The notes: generated by a model from the sequence alone, not told the origin. Shown: positions 20,472-32,821, numbered from the stretch's first letter. The stretch: 40,132 bases of DNA from Anthoceros angustus (GCA_010909165.1 VJWM01000360.1:1-40132); one strand, 5' to 3'. Numbers and translations: made by a program.

Positions 20472-20828
20472 TCATTCCGCACTTCTTGGTAATTGCTCAT
20501 AGAAAATTTTCGCCTGTTTACATATTTCAGCATCTTTTGCGGCTCCTCCCTTCTCTGCCACAAACCAATCATACAACTGTTTTTCAACTTCAGGAGATGC
20601 ACAAGGTCGCAAGCGTCTACGTTCTAAGTCGTGTTGTTTGACACTCTGGATAATACGTTCTTTCTTGATGACTCGCTTGATGGTTGCCACTGAGACCTTC
20701 ACTCGAAAATGGCTAGTGGCCCATTCACTTAGCGCCTTGTGAGTGATTAGCTTGTTAGCCTCTCTGTGGGCTAAAATGTCTTTTTTTTGTTGCATTTGCA
20801 ATGTCACTCTTCTCTTGGTAGCTCTCAT
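20472..20828 (-). CDS. CENP-B-like DNA-binding region of pogo/Tigger-type transposase, longest open copy
   Basis: An ATG at 20828 opens 118 codons. Residues 4-7 are basic (KRRV). About 8-55 fit a psq/pogo-like first helix-turn-helix: QQKKDILAHREANKLITHKA, then LSEWATSHF and ATIKRVIKK. From about 70 a second, Tc5/CENP-B-type domain begins, with VEKQLYDWF, then AEICKQAKIFYEQLP. The frame then slips to a stop. In the copy at 27615-27821 the same position continues EVRNRRALIFSNGWALGFKRRHGI, given here as two parts: EVRNRR and ALIFSNGWALGFKRRHGI. In pogo-family transposases these two domains bind the terminal repeats; a DDE endonuclease should follow but none is present. A TTG six codons upstream is a less likely start. 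Expression is unknown. Confidence 0.7.
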   Translation of the reverse strand: MRATKRRVTLQMQQKKDILAHREANKLITHKALSEWATSHFRVKVSVATIKRVIKKERIIQSVKQHDLERRRLRPCASPEVEKQLYDWFVAEKGGAAKDAEICKQAKIFYEQLPRSAE

Positions 20829-23013
20829 GCTTGCAAGTCTATTCAAAAGATTTTATTTGTAAGTACTCGATTCCATAAAGAAGAAAGAAAAGAAGAATAT
20901 CATAGAAAAACTAATATGAATGAATTCAAATACATATGGAAGTACTCACATGTACCCAAAGCATAGTATACATGAAACAAAAAGAAAAAATAGAAAAATT
21001 ACACAAAATCTAATCTAAATAAATCATATATGGAAGTACTCACTCTTGGTGTGAAGTCATCATTCCCAAATATATTTGCTGCACAGCAATGCATACATAT
21101 ATAGATCCAAAGTGACTCTTTTATCGATATCTACCCTCATATTTTGTATTTATCTCGATATTATGTGAAAAATTATATGAAGAAGGCGTTAGTCGTATTA
21201 TATTGACATTTGATTTTTCCCGATATGATATTGCCGAGTGTAAAAACTTCTTGTTACTTACTTGTTGTATGCCCATTCTTCTCCTATAGAACTCTTCCTC
21301 AATGTAAGAGATTCAAGCATTTGCTACTCTAGTGGATAGAAGGCTCTCAGGCAGAAGGCCAATGGCCTCCTAGATTAGATGAATAGTCTCACTACCGGAC
21401 TATACAAGATAGACTCTATTGTGCTTATGACATAGACGCAGCTAGATAGCTTATAGGTAGCTTTGCTAGTGTCTGTAGGTGTCATGTATAATCTCTTTAT
21501 AGTAGAATATAAGAATACCCTAATTCTAGGTATATCTTGATATTCTAACACTTAAGACTTAAAGCGGTTGCAACAAGCACGGCTATGGTAGGCCTAGCTA
21601 ACTGTGCTCGACATCGCCTTGGGTCTTGCCATTTCACTCCGAGCTCAAGGGAAGTGGAACCTCACAATGCTTTATTTTTCTCAACATGCCCTTTGGTCTT
21701 GTCAATCCACTCGTAGAGCGATAACGATCTCTTCCTCTCAACACTGCTAGGCTCCAAGCAGCCCACCGTCCTTGACAACTCGCAGCCACCTCGGATGAGA
21801 TGCTACTCTTTTATTTACAACGGAGTAGAAGCGGAATGCTAGCCATCCATGCTGGCTATGGCAACAAGACTCCACACAAAACCATTTCTAGCTCTCCCAT
21901 CCAAGCGCCAAGCCCCGCTTGTCAAACTTCCACCCCAAGCTCCAAGCGCTTCATCCCACAGACGAAACCCTATGCGGTGCTCGTCACTTTGGTAGTACAC
22001 AATAGATATACCTTATTATTTTATTTAATAAATCAATAACATCGAATCAGATTTTATATATTTCTATAAAATCCCCTCCTTGTCGGTCGCTGTAGGGCTG
22101 TGGGTGTGGACTCGTCTCTCGTTCTAAAACGCACAAAATCCATGCTCATGCTATTGCAGCTGCTTGCACACAACAAAAATGTACTTGCGCTTCAGCTTTG
22201 TCACAAACTCCTCCACGTCAAGCATCGCGTGGTAGAGTTGTTCTTGTTACATGTTGCCCTTTCTTCTCCTACAAAACTTTTCCTAAGGACTCAAAGTACC
22301 ATGCCTGGATGTGGTAGGCCTAACTACATGCATATTGGTGAGGAGCCTCCAATGTGCCGACATGGCGATGGCGGCACTTGCTTGGAGATAGTCTAAATTG
22401 GGAGAGGATTCTTTGGTGAGAGGGAGGAGCGCCTACATGAGGAAGGCCCGAGCTAAGGACGTCCCACCTCTCATGGACCCTTCTTGCAATTTGACACCGA
22501 TGCTCCTTCGAGAGGCACTTGCACGAGACAATAGCATGATCAAGGCAACAGTGGAAGCGACGTGGCCTTGGCTCTTGCCGACTCACTCCTAAGCGCAAGG
22601 GAAGTGGAACCTCACAATGGTATCTTCCTCTCAATACATACTAGGCTCCAAACTCCAAGCAGCCCACCGTCCTTGACGACTTACAGCCACCTCACACCAT
22701 ATCTTTTCGTTACTTACAGCCACCTCGGATGAGATGCTACTCTTTATTTACAACGGAGTAGAAGCGGAATCTTAGCCATCATGCCCTCGCTACGACATCA
22801 AGACTCCACACAAAACCGTTGCTAGCTCTCTCCCATCCAAGCGCTCAGCCCGCTCATCCAAAGCCAAGCACTTCATCCATGACGAGACCCTAACCCTTTT
22901 GGGCGGTGCTTGTTACTTATTGGTGATACATAAAGAGATACCTTATTTTTATTAAGTAAATCAATAACATCGAATCAGATTTTATATGTTTGTATAAAAT
23001 CCCTCCCTTTAAG

Positions 23014-23217
23014 TGTCCAGGTGTGGGTATGGACCAGTGTCTTTGGTTCGTGAGGTACATACGGTTGTCGTAGGAATGTGGGTGTGGACTTATCTCTACT
23101 TCATAAAGATTATACGGTTGCCATAGGGCTGTGTGTATGGATTGATCCCTAGTTCATGAAGTTCACGAGTTCGTAGAGTTGTGGATGTGGTGGTTTGTGG
23201 TTCGTCGAAAAATCTCG
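23014..23217 (+). repeat. E module: 53 bp minisatellite, unit 5
   Basis: Four 53-base-type copies; the first has lost most of CCGTAGGGCTG. Confidence 0.8.
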
Positions 23218-23619
23218 ATATGCGGTGAGGGAAAACGTGTTGAGGCGCATCCGTTCTTGGCGGCGCTCCCGCCTAACTCACTCCTACAAGGGTAGCAAGA
23301 GCTCCATCCTCCTTCACTTCTCCCTAGCCTCCCCTCGCTCGACATCGCCTTGGGTCTTGCCATTTCACTCCGAGCTCCCTCATCCCTCCCCTCCACACCC
23401 CTTGCTTTGCTCTCGCTCAAGGGAACGTCTCGGATGGTCTGTGAAATAACACCATAATACTATACAGTCTGGTATATCAATTTAAACACCTTGAAATTTT
23501 GGCTTTTTTTCTTTTTTATGCTTTAGCTCCGCTTAGCACCCGTCGGGCACAAAATCATCAATTATGGACTGGCTCGATCGACTAAGATTACGACAGACCA
23601 ATTGCAAGCTAGACTTGCA

Positions 23620-23645
23620 GGCCTAGTCATGCATATGACTAGGCC
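23620..23645. repeat. Palindrome in module G, unit 5
   Basis: Same arms and centre as at 16462. Confidence 0.8.
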
Positions 23646-24048
23646 GCAATCTACCTTGCGACCTGCCAGCCTGAAATTGGCCGAGCCTGAGCGTGATATG
23701 ATCGTGGGGACACCGACGGGAGGTAGTTTTTGACTGGCAGAGCCTTAGCTTGGTGCATGCCAATCGGAGCTCAAGCTTCGCCCAAAAAGAAGACAAAGGA
23801 TCATTTGAATTGTCTAGAGTGGCATCGAAATAGGTCTGACATAGTAGGGTTGCTTTGTTTTTCCAATTTTAAATAAAAAATTATACCATATGCAAAATTA
23901 TGATGGGAACAAAACTGCCCAAAATAGTCTTAAAGAATCTCATGAGAACAAAAGAGATCGTCTTCTATCGTATCTAAGAAGTCTCAATTTGAGCTCTTTG
24001 AACTTAAGCTGGGTTAAGCCCGAGGTTTCTGCGCTTTACATGTCATGC

Positions 24049-24449
24049 TATACCATGTCTACGCTTGAATCCTAAGGCCCACCCATTTGAAAATATGAGA
24101 GCCCGTCTTCCGCACTTCTTGGGTAATTGCTCATAGAAAAATTTTCGCTTTACATATTTCAGCATCTTTGCGGCTCCTCCTTCTCGCCACAAAACCAATC
24201 ATACAACTGCTTTCTCAACTTCGGAGATGCGCAAGGTCGCAAGCGTCTACGTTCTAAGTCGTGTTGTTTGACACTGGATAATACGTTCTTTCTTGATGAC
24301 TCGCTTGATGGTTGCCAGAGACCTTCACTCGAAAATGGCTAGTGGCCCATTCACTTAGCGCCTTGTGAGTGATTAGCTTGTTAGCCTCTGTGGGCTAAAA
24401 TGTCTTTTTGTTGCATTTGCAATGTCACTCTTCTCTTGGTAGCTCTCAT
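24049..24449 (-). pseudogene. Pogo/Tigger-type transposase N-terminal fragment, copy 4
   Basis: Collinear with the open copy, starting at the ATG at 24449. It is shortened at CTG/CAG sites (GCCAGAGACC near 24314, CCTCTGTGGG near 24384) and in T runs. Frame broken as read. Confidence 0.8.
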
Positions 24450-26617
24450 GCTTGCAAGTCTATTCAAAAGATTTTATTTGTAAGTACTCGATTCCATAAA
24501 GAAGAAGAAAAGAAGAATATCATAGAAAAACTAATATGAATGAATTCAAATACATATGGAAGTACTCACATGTACCCAAACTGCAAAGATACATGAAACA
24601 AAAAGAAAAAATAGAAAAATTACACAAAATCTAATCTAAATAAATCATATATGGAAGTACTCACTCTTGGTGTGAAGTCATCATTCCCAAAATATATTTG
24701 CTGCACAGCAATGCATACATATATAGATCCAAAGTGACTCTTTTATCGATATCTACCCTCATATTTTGTATTTATCTCGATATTATGTGAAAAAATTATA
24801 TGAAGAAGACGTTAGTCGTATTATATTGACATTTGATTTTTCCCGATATGATATTGCCGAGTGTAAAAACTTCTTGTTACTTACTTGTTGTATGCCCATT
24901 CTTCTCCTATAGAACTCTTCCTCAATGTAAGAGATTCAAGCATTTGCTACTCTAGTGGATAGAAGGCTCTCGGCGGAAGGCCAATGGCCTCCTAGATTAG
25001 ATGAATAGTCTCACTACCGGACTATACAAGATAGACTCTATTGTGCTTATGACATGACGCAGCTAGATAGCTTATAGGTAGCTTTGCTAGTGTCATGGGT
25101 GTCATGTATAATCTCTTTTATAGTAGAATATAAGAATACCCTAATTCTAGGTATATCTTGATATTCTAACACTTAAGACTTAAAGCGGCTTGCAACAAGC
25201 ACGGCTATGGTAGGCCTAGCTAACTCTGAGCTCGACATCGCCTTGGGTCTTGCCATTCACTCCGAGCTCAAGGGAAGTGGAACCTCACAATGCTTTATTT
25301 TTCTCAACACGCCCTTTGGTCTTGTCAATCCACTCGTAGAGCCTGATAACGATCTCTTCCTCTCAACACCGTGCTAGGCTCCAAGCAGCCCGCCGTCCTT
25401 GACAACTCGCAGGCCACCTCAGATGAGATGCTACTCTTTATTTACAACAGAGTAGAAGCCGGAATGCTAGCCATCCATGCCGTTGGCTACGGCAACAAGA
25501 CTCCACACAAAACCATTTCTAGCTCTCCCATCCAAGCGCCAAGCCCTGCTTGTCAAACTTCCACCCCAAGCTGCAAAGCGGCGCTTCATCCCTGACGAAA
25601 CCCTATGCGGTGCTCGTCACTTTGGTAGTACACAATAGATATACCTTATTATTTTATTTAATAAATCAATAACATCGAATCAGATTTTATATATTTCTAT
25701 AAAATCCCTCCTTGTCGATCAGAGGGTGGGTGTGGACTCGTCTCTCGTTCTAAAACGCACAAAATCCATGCTCATGCTATACCATGTCTACGCTTGCACA
25801 CAACAAAATGTACTTGCGCTTCAGCTTTGTCACAAACTCCTCTACGTCAAGAATCGCGTGGTAGAGTTGTTCTTGTTACATGTTGCCCTTTCTTCTCCTA
25901 CAAAACTTTTCCTAAGGACTCAAAGTACCATGCACGGATGTGGTAGGCCTAACTACATGCATATTGGTGAGGAGCCTCCAATGTGCCGACATGGCGATGG
26001 CGGCACTTGCTTGGAGATAGTCTAAATTCGGGAGAGGATTCTTTGGTGAGAGGGAGGGCGCCTACATGAGGAAGGCCCAGAGCTAAGGACGTCCCACCTC
26101 TCATGGACCCTTCTTGCAATTTGACAGATGCTCCTTCGAGAGGCACTTGCACGAGACAATAGCATGATCAAGGCAGTGGAAGCGACGTGGCCTTGGCTCT
26201 TGCCGACTCACTCCTAAGCGCAAGGGAAGTGGAACCTCACAATGGTATCTTCCTCTCAATACATACTAGGCTCCAAACTCCAAGCAGCCCACCGTCCTTG
26301 ACAACTCGCAGCCACCTCACACCATATGCTGCTCGTTACTTACAACAGAGTACAAGCTGGAATCTTAGCCATCATGCCCTCTGGCTACGACATCAAGACT
26401 CCACACAAAACCGTTGCTAGCTCTCTCCCATCCAAGCGCTCAGCCCCGCTCATCCAAAGCCAAGCACTTCATCCCGCGGACGAGACCCTAACTTCAGTTT
26501 TTGGGCGGTGCTTGTTACTTATTGGTGATACATAATAGAGATACCTTATTTTATTAAGTAAATCAATAAGATCGTCTGAGATTTTATATGTTTGTATAAA
26601 ATCCCCTCCCTTTAAGT

Positions 26618-26822
26618 GTCCGTAGAGTGGGTATGGACCAGTGTCTTTGGTTCGTGAGGTACATACGGTTGTCGAGGAATGTGGGTGTGGACTTATCTCT
26701 ACTTCATAAAGATTATACGGTTGCCATAGGGCTGTGTATGGATTGATCCCTAGTTCATGAAGTTCACGAGTTGCCGTAGAGTTGTGGATGTGGGTGGTTT
26801 GTGGTTCGTCTGAAAAATCTCG
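26618..26822 (+). repeat. E module: 53 bp minisatellite, unit 6
   Basis: Four copies of the 53-base repeat with local deletions. Confidence 0.8.
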
Positions 26823-27193
26823 ATATGCGGTGAGGGAAAGCGTGTTGAGGCGCATCCGTTCGCGGCGCTCCGCCTAACTCACTCCTACAAGGGTAGCAAG
26901 AGCTCCATCCTCCTTCACTTCTCCCCTAGCCTCCCCTCATGCGTATTCGAGCTCCCTCATCCCTCCCCTCCACACCCCTTGCTTTCTTTGCTCTCGCTCA
27001 AGGGAACGTCTCGGATGGTCGTGAAATAACACCATAATACTATACTGATCGGTATATCAATTTAAACACCTTGAAATTTTGGCTTTTTCTTTTTATGCTT
27101 TAGCTCCGCTTAGCACCGTCGGGCACAAAATCATCAATTATGGTGGCTCGATCGACTAAGATTACGACGGACCAATTGCAAGCTAGACTTGCG

Positions 27194-27219
27194 GGCCTAG
27201 TCATGCATATGACTAGGCC
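27194..27219. repeat. Palindrome in module G, unit 6
   Basis: Same 11-base arms and GCAT centre as at 16462. Confidence 0.8.
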
Positions 27220-27620
27220 GCAATCTATGCGACCGCCACTGAAATTGGCCGAGCCCGAGCGTGATATGATCGTGGGGACACCGACGGAGGTAGTTTTGAT
27301 TGGCGAGCCTTAGCTTGGTGCATGCCAATCAGCTCAAGCTTCGCCCAAAAGAAGACAAAGGATCATTTGAATTGTCTAGAGCTGGCATCGAAATAGGTAC
27401 AGCATAGTAGGGTTGCTTTGTTTTTTTTCCAATTTTTAAATAAAAAATTATACCATATGCAAAATTATGATGGGAACAAAACTGCCCAAAATAGTCTTAA
27501 AGAATCTCATGAGAACAAAAAGAGATCGTCTTCTATACGTATCTAAGAAGTCTCAATTTGAGCTCTTTGAACTTAACTGCGGGGTTAAGCCCGAGGTTTT
27601 CTGCGCTTTACATGTCATGC

Positions 27621-28030
27621 TATACCATGTCTACGCTTGAATCCTAAGGCCCACCCATTTGAAAATATGAGAGCCCGTCTGTTCCGCACTTCTTCGGGTA
27701 ATTGCTCATAGAAAATTTTCGCCTGTTTACATATTTCAGCATCTTTTGCGGCTCCTCCCTTCTCGCCACAAAACCAATCATACAACTGCTTTCTCAACTT
27801 CGGAGATGCGCAAGGTCGCAAGCGTCTACGTTCTAAGTCGTGTTGTTTGACACTGGATAATACGTTCTTTCTTGATGACTCGCTTGATGGTTGCCACCGA
27901 GACCTTCACTCGAAAATGGCTAGTGGCCCATTCACTTAGCGCCTTGTGAGTGATTAGCTTGTTAGCCTCTGTGGGCTAAAATGTCTTTTTGTTGCATTTG
28001 CAATGTCACTCTTCTCTTGGTAGCTCTCAT
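27621..28030 (-). pseudogene. Pogo/Tigger-type transposase N-terminal fragment, copy 5
   Basis: The lower half (27615-27821) is open across the second domain: LYDWF, AEICKQAKIFYEQLPEEV, then FSNGWALGFKRRHGI. This completes the CENP-B-type helix-turn-helix signature, and a stop follows two codons later. The upper half is shifted relative to it by deletions at CTG/CAG sites. Comparison with 20472-20828 shows the two halves belong to one ancestral frame. Confidence 0.8.
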
Positions 28031-29131
28031 GCTTGCAAGTCTATTCAAAAGATTTTATTTGTAAGTACTCGATTCCATAAAGAAGAAAGAAAAGAATAAT
28101 ATCATAGAAAAACTAATATGAATGAATTCAAATACATATGGAAGTACTCACATGTACCCAAAGTAGTATACATGAAACAAAAAGAAAAAATAGAAAAATT
28201 ACACAAAATCTAATCTAAATAAATCATATATGGAAGTACTCACTCTTGGTGTGAAGTCATCATTCCCAAAATATATTTGCTGCACAGCAATGCATACATA
28301 TATAGATCCAAAGTGACTCTTTTATCGATATCTACCCTCATATTTTGTATTTATCTCGATATTATGTGAAAAATTATATGAAGAAGGCGTTAGTCGTATT
28401 ATATTGACATTTGATTTTTCCCGATATGATATTGCCGAGTGTAAAAACTTCTTGTTACTTACTTGTTGTATGCCCATTCTTCTCCTATAGAACTCTTCCT
28501 CAATGTAAGAGATTCAAGCATTTGCTACTCTAGTGGATAGAAGGCTCTCGTGGGCTAAAATGTCTTTTTGTTGCATTTGCAATGTCACTCTTCTCTTGGT
28601 AGCTCTCATGCTTGCAAGTCTATTCAAAAGATTTTATTTGTAAGTACTCGATTCCATAAAGAAGAAAGAAAAGAATAATATCATAGAAAAACTAATATGA
28701 ATGAATTCAAATACATATGGAAGTACTCACATGTACCCAAACATTAGTATACATGAAACAAAAAGAAAAAATAGAAAAATTACACAAAATCTAATCTAAA
28801 TAAATCATATATGGAAGTACTCACTCTTGGTGTGAAGTCATCATTCCCAAAATATATTTGCTGCACAGCAATGCATACATATATAGATCCAAAGTGACTC
28901 TTTTATCGATATCTACCCTCATATTTTGTATTTATCTCGATATTATGTGAAAAATTATATGAAGAAGACGTTAGTCGTATTATATTGACATTTGATTTTT
29001 CCCGATATGATATTGCCGAGTGTAAAAACTTCTTGTTACTTACTTGTTGTATGCCCATTCTTCTCCTATAGAACTCTTCCTCAATGTAAGAGATTCAAGC
29101 ATTTGCTACTCTAGTGGATAGAAGGCTCTCG
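27972..29131 (+). repeat. Two 0.58 kb mini-units in tandem (third start at 29132)
   Basis: TGGGCTAAAATGTC recurs at 27972, 28551 and 29132 (periods 579 and 581). Each mini-unit contains the first about 20 codons of the transposase fragment, the A-upstream sequence and module A. It then jumps from AAGGCTCTCG of A back into CTCTCGTGGGC of the transposase. The third copy continues into a normal unit. Confidence 0.88.
28551..28609 (-). pseudogene. Transposase start codon fragment, mini-unit 1
   Basis: Only the ATG (28609) and about 20 codons of the basic start and first helix remain before the jump into module A. Confidence 0.7.
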
Positions 29132-29193
29132 TGGGCTAAAATGTCTTTTTTTTGTTGCATTTGCAATGTCACTCTTCTCTTGGTAGCTCTCAT
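29132..29193 (-). pseudogene. Transposase start codon fragment, mini-unit 2
   Basis: ATG at 29193 and about 20 codons. Keeps the eight-T run also found in the open copy at 20472-20828. Confidence 0.7.
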
Positions 29194-32100
29194 GCTTGCA
29201 AGTCTATTCAAAAGATTTTATTTGTAAGTACTCGATTCCATAAAGAAGAAAGAAAAGAATAATATCATAGAAAAACTAATATGAATGAATTCAAATACAT
29301 ATGGAAGTACTCACATGTACCCAAACATTAGTATACATGAAACAAAAAGAAAAAATAGAAAAATTACACAAAATCTAATCTAAATAAATCATATATGAAG
29401 TACTCACTCTTGGTGTGAAGTCATCATTCCCAAATATATTTGCTGCACAGCAATGCATACATATATAGATCCAAAGTGACTCTTTTATCGATATCTACCC
29501 TCATATTTTGTATTTATCTCGATATTATGTGAAAAAATTATATGAAGAAGACGTTAGTCGTATTATATTGACATTTGATTTTTTCCCTGATATGATATTG
29601 CCAGTAGTGTAAAAAACTTCTTGTTACTTGTTGTATGCCCATTCTTCTCCTATAGAACTCTTCCTCAATGTAAGAGATTCAAGCATTTGCTACTCTAGTG
29701 GATAGAAGGCTCTCAGGCAGAAGGCCAATGGCCTCCTAGATTAGATGAATAGTCTCACTCGGACTATACAAGATAGACTCTATTGTGCTTATGACATAGG
29801 CAGCTAGATAGCTTATAGGTAGCTTTGCTAGTGTCAGAGGTGTCATGTATAATCTCTTTTATAGTAGAATATAAGAATACCCTAATTCTAGGTATATCTT
29901 GATATTCTAACACTTAAGACTTAAAGCGGTTGCAACAAGCCCGGCTATGGTAGGCCTAGCTAACTCTGTGCTCAAGACATCGCCTTGGGTCTTGCCATTC
30001 ACTCCCGAGCTCAAGGGAAGTGGAACCTCACAATGCTTTATTTTTCTCAACATGCCCTTTGGTCTTGTCAATCCACTCGTAGAGCCCGATAACGATCTCT
30101 TCCTCTCAACACGTGCTAGGCTCCAAGCAGCCCACCGTCCTTGACAACTCGCAGCCACCTCGGATGAGATGCTACTCTTTTATTTACAACGGAGTAGAAG
30201 CCGGAATGCTAGCCATCCATGCCGTTGGCTATGGCAACAAGACTCCACACAAAACCATTTCTAGCTCTCCCATCCAAGCGCCAAGCTTGTCAAACTTCCA
30301 CCCCAAGCTCCAAGCGCTTCATCCCTGACGAAACCCTATGCGGTGCTCGTCACTTTGGTAGTACACAATAGATATACCTTATTATTTTATTTAATAAATC
30401 AATAACATCGAATCAGATTTTATATATTTCTATAAAATCCCTCCTTGTCGAGGAATGTGGGTGTGGACTCGTCTCTCGTTCTAAAACGCACAAAATCCAT
30501 GCTCATACTCTGCATGCTTGCACACAACAAAATGTACTTGCGCTTGACTTTGTCACAAACTCCTCCACGTCAAGCATCGCGTGGTAGAGTTGTTCTTGTT
30601 ACATGTTGCCCTTTCTTCTCCTACAAAACTTTTCCTAAGGACTCAAAGTACCATGCCCGGATGTGGTAGGCCTAACTACATGCATATTGGTGAGGAGCCT
30701 CCAATGTGCCGACATGGCGATGAGCGGCACTTGCTTGGAGATAGTCTAAATTCGGGAGAGGATTCTTTGGTGAGAGGGAGGAGCGCCTACATGAGGAAGG
30801 CCCGAGCTAAGGACGTCCCACCTCTCATGGACCCTTCTTGCAATTTGACACCGATGCTCCTTCGAGAGGCACTTGCACGAGACAATAGCATGATCAAGGC
30901 AACAGTGGAAGCGACGTGGCCTTGGCTCTTGCCGACTCACTCCTAAGCGCAAGGGAAGTGGAACCTCACAATGGTATCTTCCTCTCAATACATACTAGGC
31001 TCCAAACTCCAAGCAGCCCACCGTCCTTGACGACTTACAGCCACCTCACACCATATCGTTACTTACAACAGAGTGTTGGAATCTTAGCCATCATGCCCTC
31101 GCTCGACATCAAGACTCCACACAAAACCGTTGCTAGCTCTCTCCCATCCAAGCGCTCAGCTCATCCAAAGCCAAGCACTTCATCCATGGACGAGACCCTA
31201 ACCCAGTTTTGGTGCTTGTTACTTATTGGTGATACATAAAGAGATACCTTATTTTATTAAGTAAATCAATAATATAAAATCGAGATTTTATATGTTTGTA
31301 TAAAATCCCTCCCTTTAAGTGTCCAGTAGTGTGGGTATGGACCGGTGTCTTTGGTCTTGTCAATCCACTCGTAGAGCCCGATAACGATCTCTTCCTCTCA
31401 ACACTGCTAGGCTCCAAGCAGCCCACCGTCCTTGACAACTCGCAGCCACCTCGGATGAGATGCTACTCTTTATTTACAACGGAGTAGAAGCCGGAATGCT
31501 AGCCATCCATGCCGTTGGCTATGGCAACAAGACTCCACAAAACCATTTCTAGCTCTCCCATCCAAGCGCCAAGCCCGCTTGTCAAACTTCCACCCCAAGC
31601 TCCAAGCGCTTCATCCCTGACGAAACCCTATGCGGTGCTCGTCACTTTGGTAGTACACAATAGATATACCTTATTATTTTATTTAATAAATCAATAACAT
31701 CGAATCAGATTTTATATATTTCTATAAAATCCCTCCTTGTCGATCAGAGGGTGTGGGTGTGGACTCGTCTCTCGTTCTAAAACGCACAAAATCCATGCTC
31801 ATGCTCTGCTTGCACACAACAAAATGTACTTGCGCTTGACTTTGTCACAAACTCCTCCACGTCAAGCATCGCGTGGTAGAGTTGTTCTTGTTACATGTTG
31901 CCCTTTCTTCTCCTACAAAACTTTTCCTAAGGACTCAAAGTACCATGCCCGGATGTGGTAGGCCTAACTACATGCATATTGGTGAGGAGCCTCAATGTGC
32001 CGACATGGCGATGAGCGGCACTTGCTTGGAGATAGTCTAAATTCGGGAGAGGATTCTTTGGTGAGAGGGAGGGCGCCTACATGAGGAAGGCCCGAGCTAA

Positions 32101-32614
32101 GGACGTCCCACCTCTCATGGACCCTTCTTGCAATTTGACATGCTCCTTCTTTGAGAGGCACTTGCACGAGACAATAGCATGATCAAGGCAACAGTGGAAG
32201 CGACGTGGCCTTGGCTCTTGCCGACTCACTCCTAAGCGCAAGGGAAGTGGAACCTCACAATGGTATCTTCCTCTCAATACATACTAGGCTCCAAACTCCA
32301 AGCAGCCCACCGTCCTTGACGACTTACAGCCACCTCACACCATATCTTCGTTACTTACAGCAGTACAAGCTGGAATCTTAGCCATCATGCCCTCGCTACG
32401 ACATCAAGACTCCACAAAACCGTTGCTAGCTCTCCCATCCAAGCGCTCAGCTCATCCAAAGCCAAGCACTTCATCCATGGACGAGACCCTAACCCAGTTT
32501 TGGCGGTGCTTGTTACTTATTGGTGATACATAAAGAGATACCTTATTTTATTAAGTAAATCAATAATATAAAATCGAGATTTTATATGTTTGTATAAAAT
32601 CCCTCCCTTTAAGT

Positions 32615-32821
32615 GTCCGTAGAGTGGGTATGGACCTGTCTTTGGTTCGTGAGGTACATACGGTTGTCGAGGAATGTGGGTGTGGACTTATCTCTACTTC
32701 ATAAAGATTATACGGTTGCCATAGGGCTGTGTGTATGGATTGATCCCTAGTTCATGAAGTTCACAGAGTTGCCGTAGAGTTGTGGATGTGGACTGGTTTG
32801 TGGTTCGTCTGAAAAATCTCG
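32615..32821 (+). repeat. E module: 53 bp minisatellite, unit 9
   Basis: Four copies, with the third and fourth retaining TTCACAGAG and GGACTGG as at 12042-12253. Confidence 0.8.

Larger units (their letters stand above)
17480..21015 (+). repeat. Array unit 4 (3.54 kb), canonical
   Basis: The cleanest example of the unit: A (17480-17812), linker, B (about 18043-18550), short linker, C (18619-18960), D (about 18960-19430), E (19432-19636), F, G, H and the transposase fragment (20415-20828), then the A-upstream sequence. The B-C linker is unusually short because the TTTAAGTGTCCG string of E joins GTGGACTCGTC directly (18550-18580). Confidence 0.88.
21016..24636 (+). repeat. Array unit 5 (3.62 kb), with two templated patches
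   Basis: A, linker, B (about 21583-22085), linker with one minisatellite copy (22088-22140), C (22163-22505), D (about 22505-23010), E (23014-23217), F, G, H, transposase fragment (24049-24449). Inside D, 22720-22770 is replaced by the matching part of B (CAGCCACCTCGGATGAGATG). Inside F, about 23335-23375 is replaced by the B start (CTCGACATCGCCTTGGGTCT). Confidence 0.85.
24637..28215 (+). repeat. Array unit 6 (3.58 kb)
   Basis: A, linker, B (about 25203-25715), linker, C (25793-26130), D (about 26130-26610), E (26618-26822), F, G, H and transposase fragment (27621-28030). In the linker at 25773-25796 a string CATGCTATACCATGTCTACG, normally found at the end of the transposase segment, has been copied in before C. 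B at 25371-25595 is open for 74 codons because it keeps CAGGCC, where most copies have CAGCC. Confidence 0.85.

Noticed and set aside
13646-28215. Repeat-induced C-to-T mutation as the source of copy differences
   Set aside because: Differences are mainly short losses at CTG/CAG/CCG sites and in homopolymers, not C-to-T or G-to-A transitions.
30010-30100. MPFGL-like string in module B resembling the Ty3/gypsy RT motif
   Set aside because: Only about six residues match, no other RT motif is nearby, and the paralogous module D does not preserve it.
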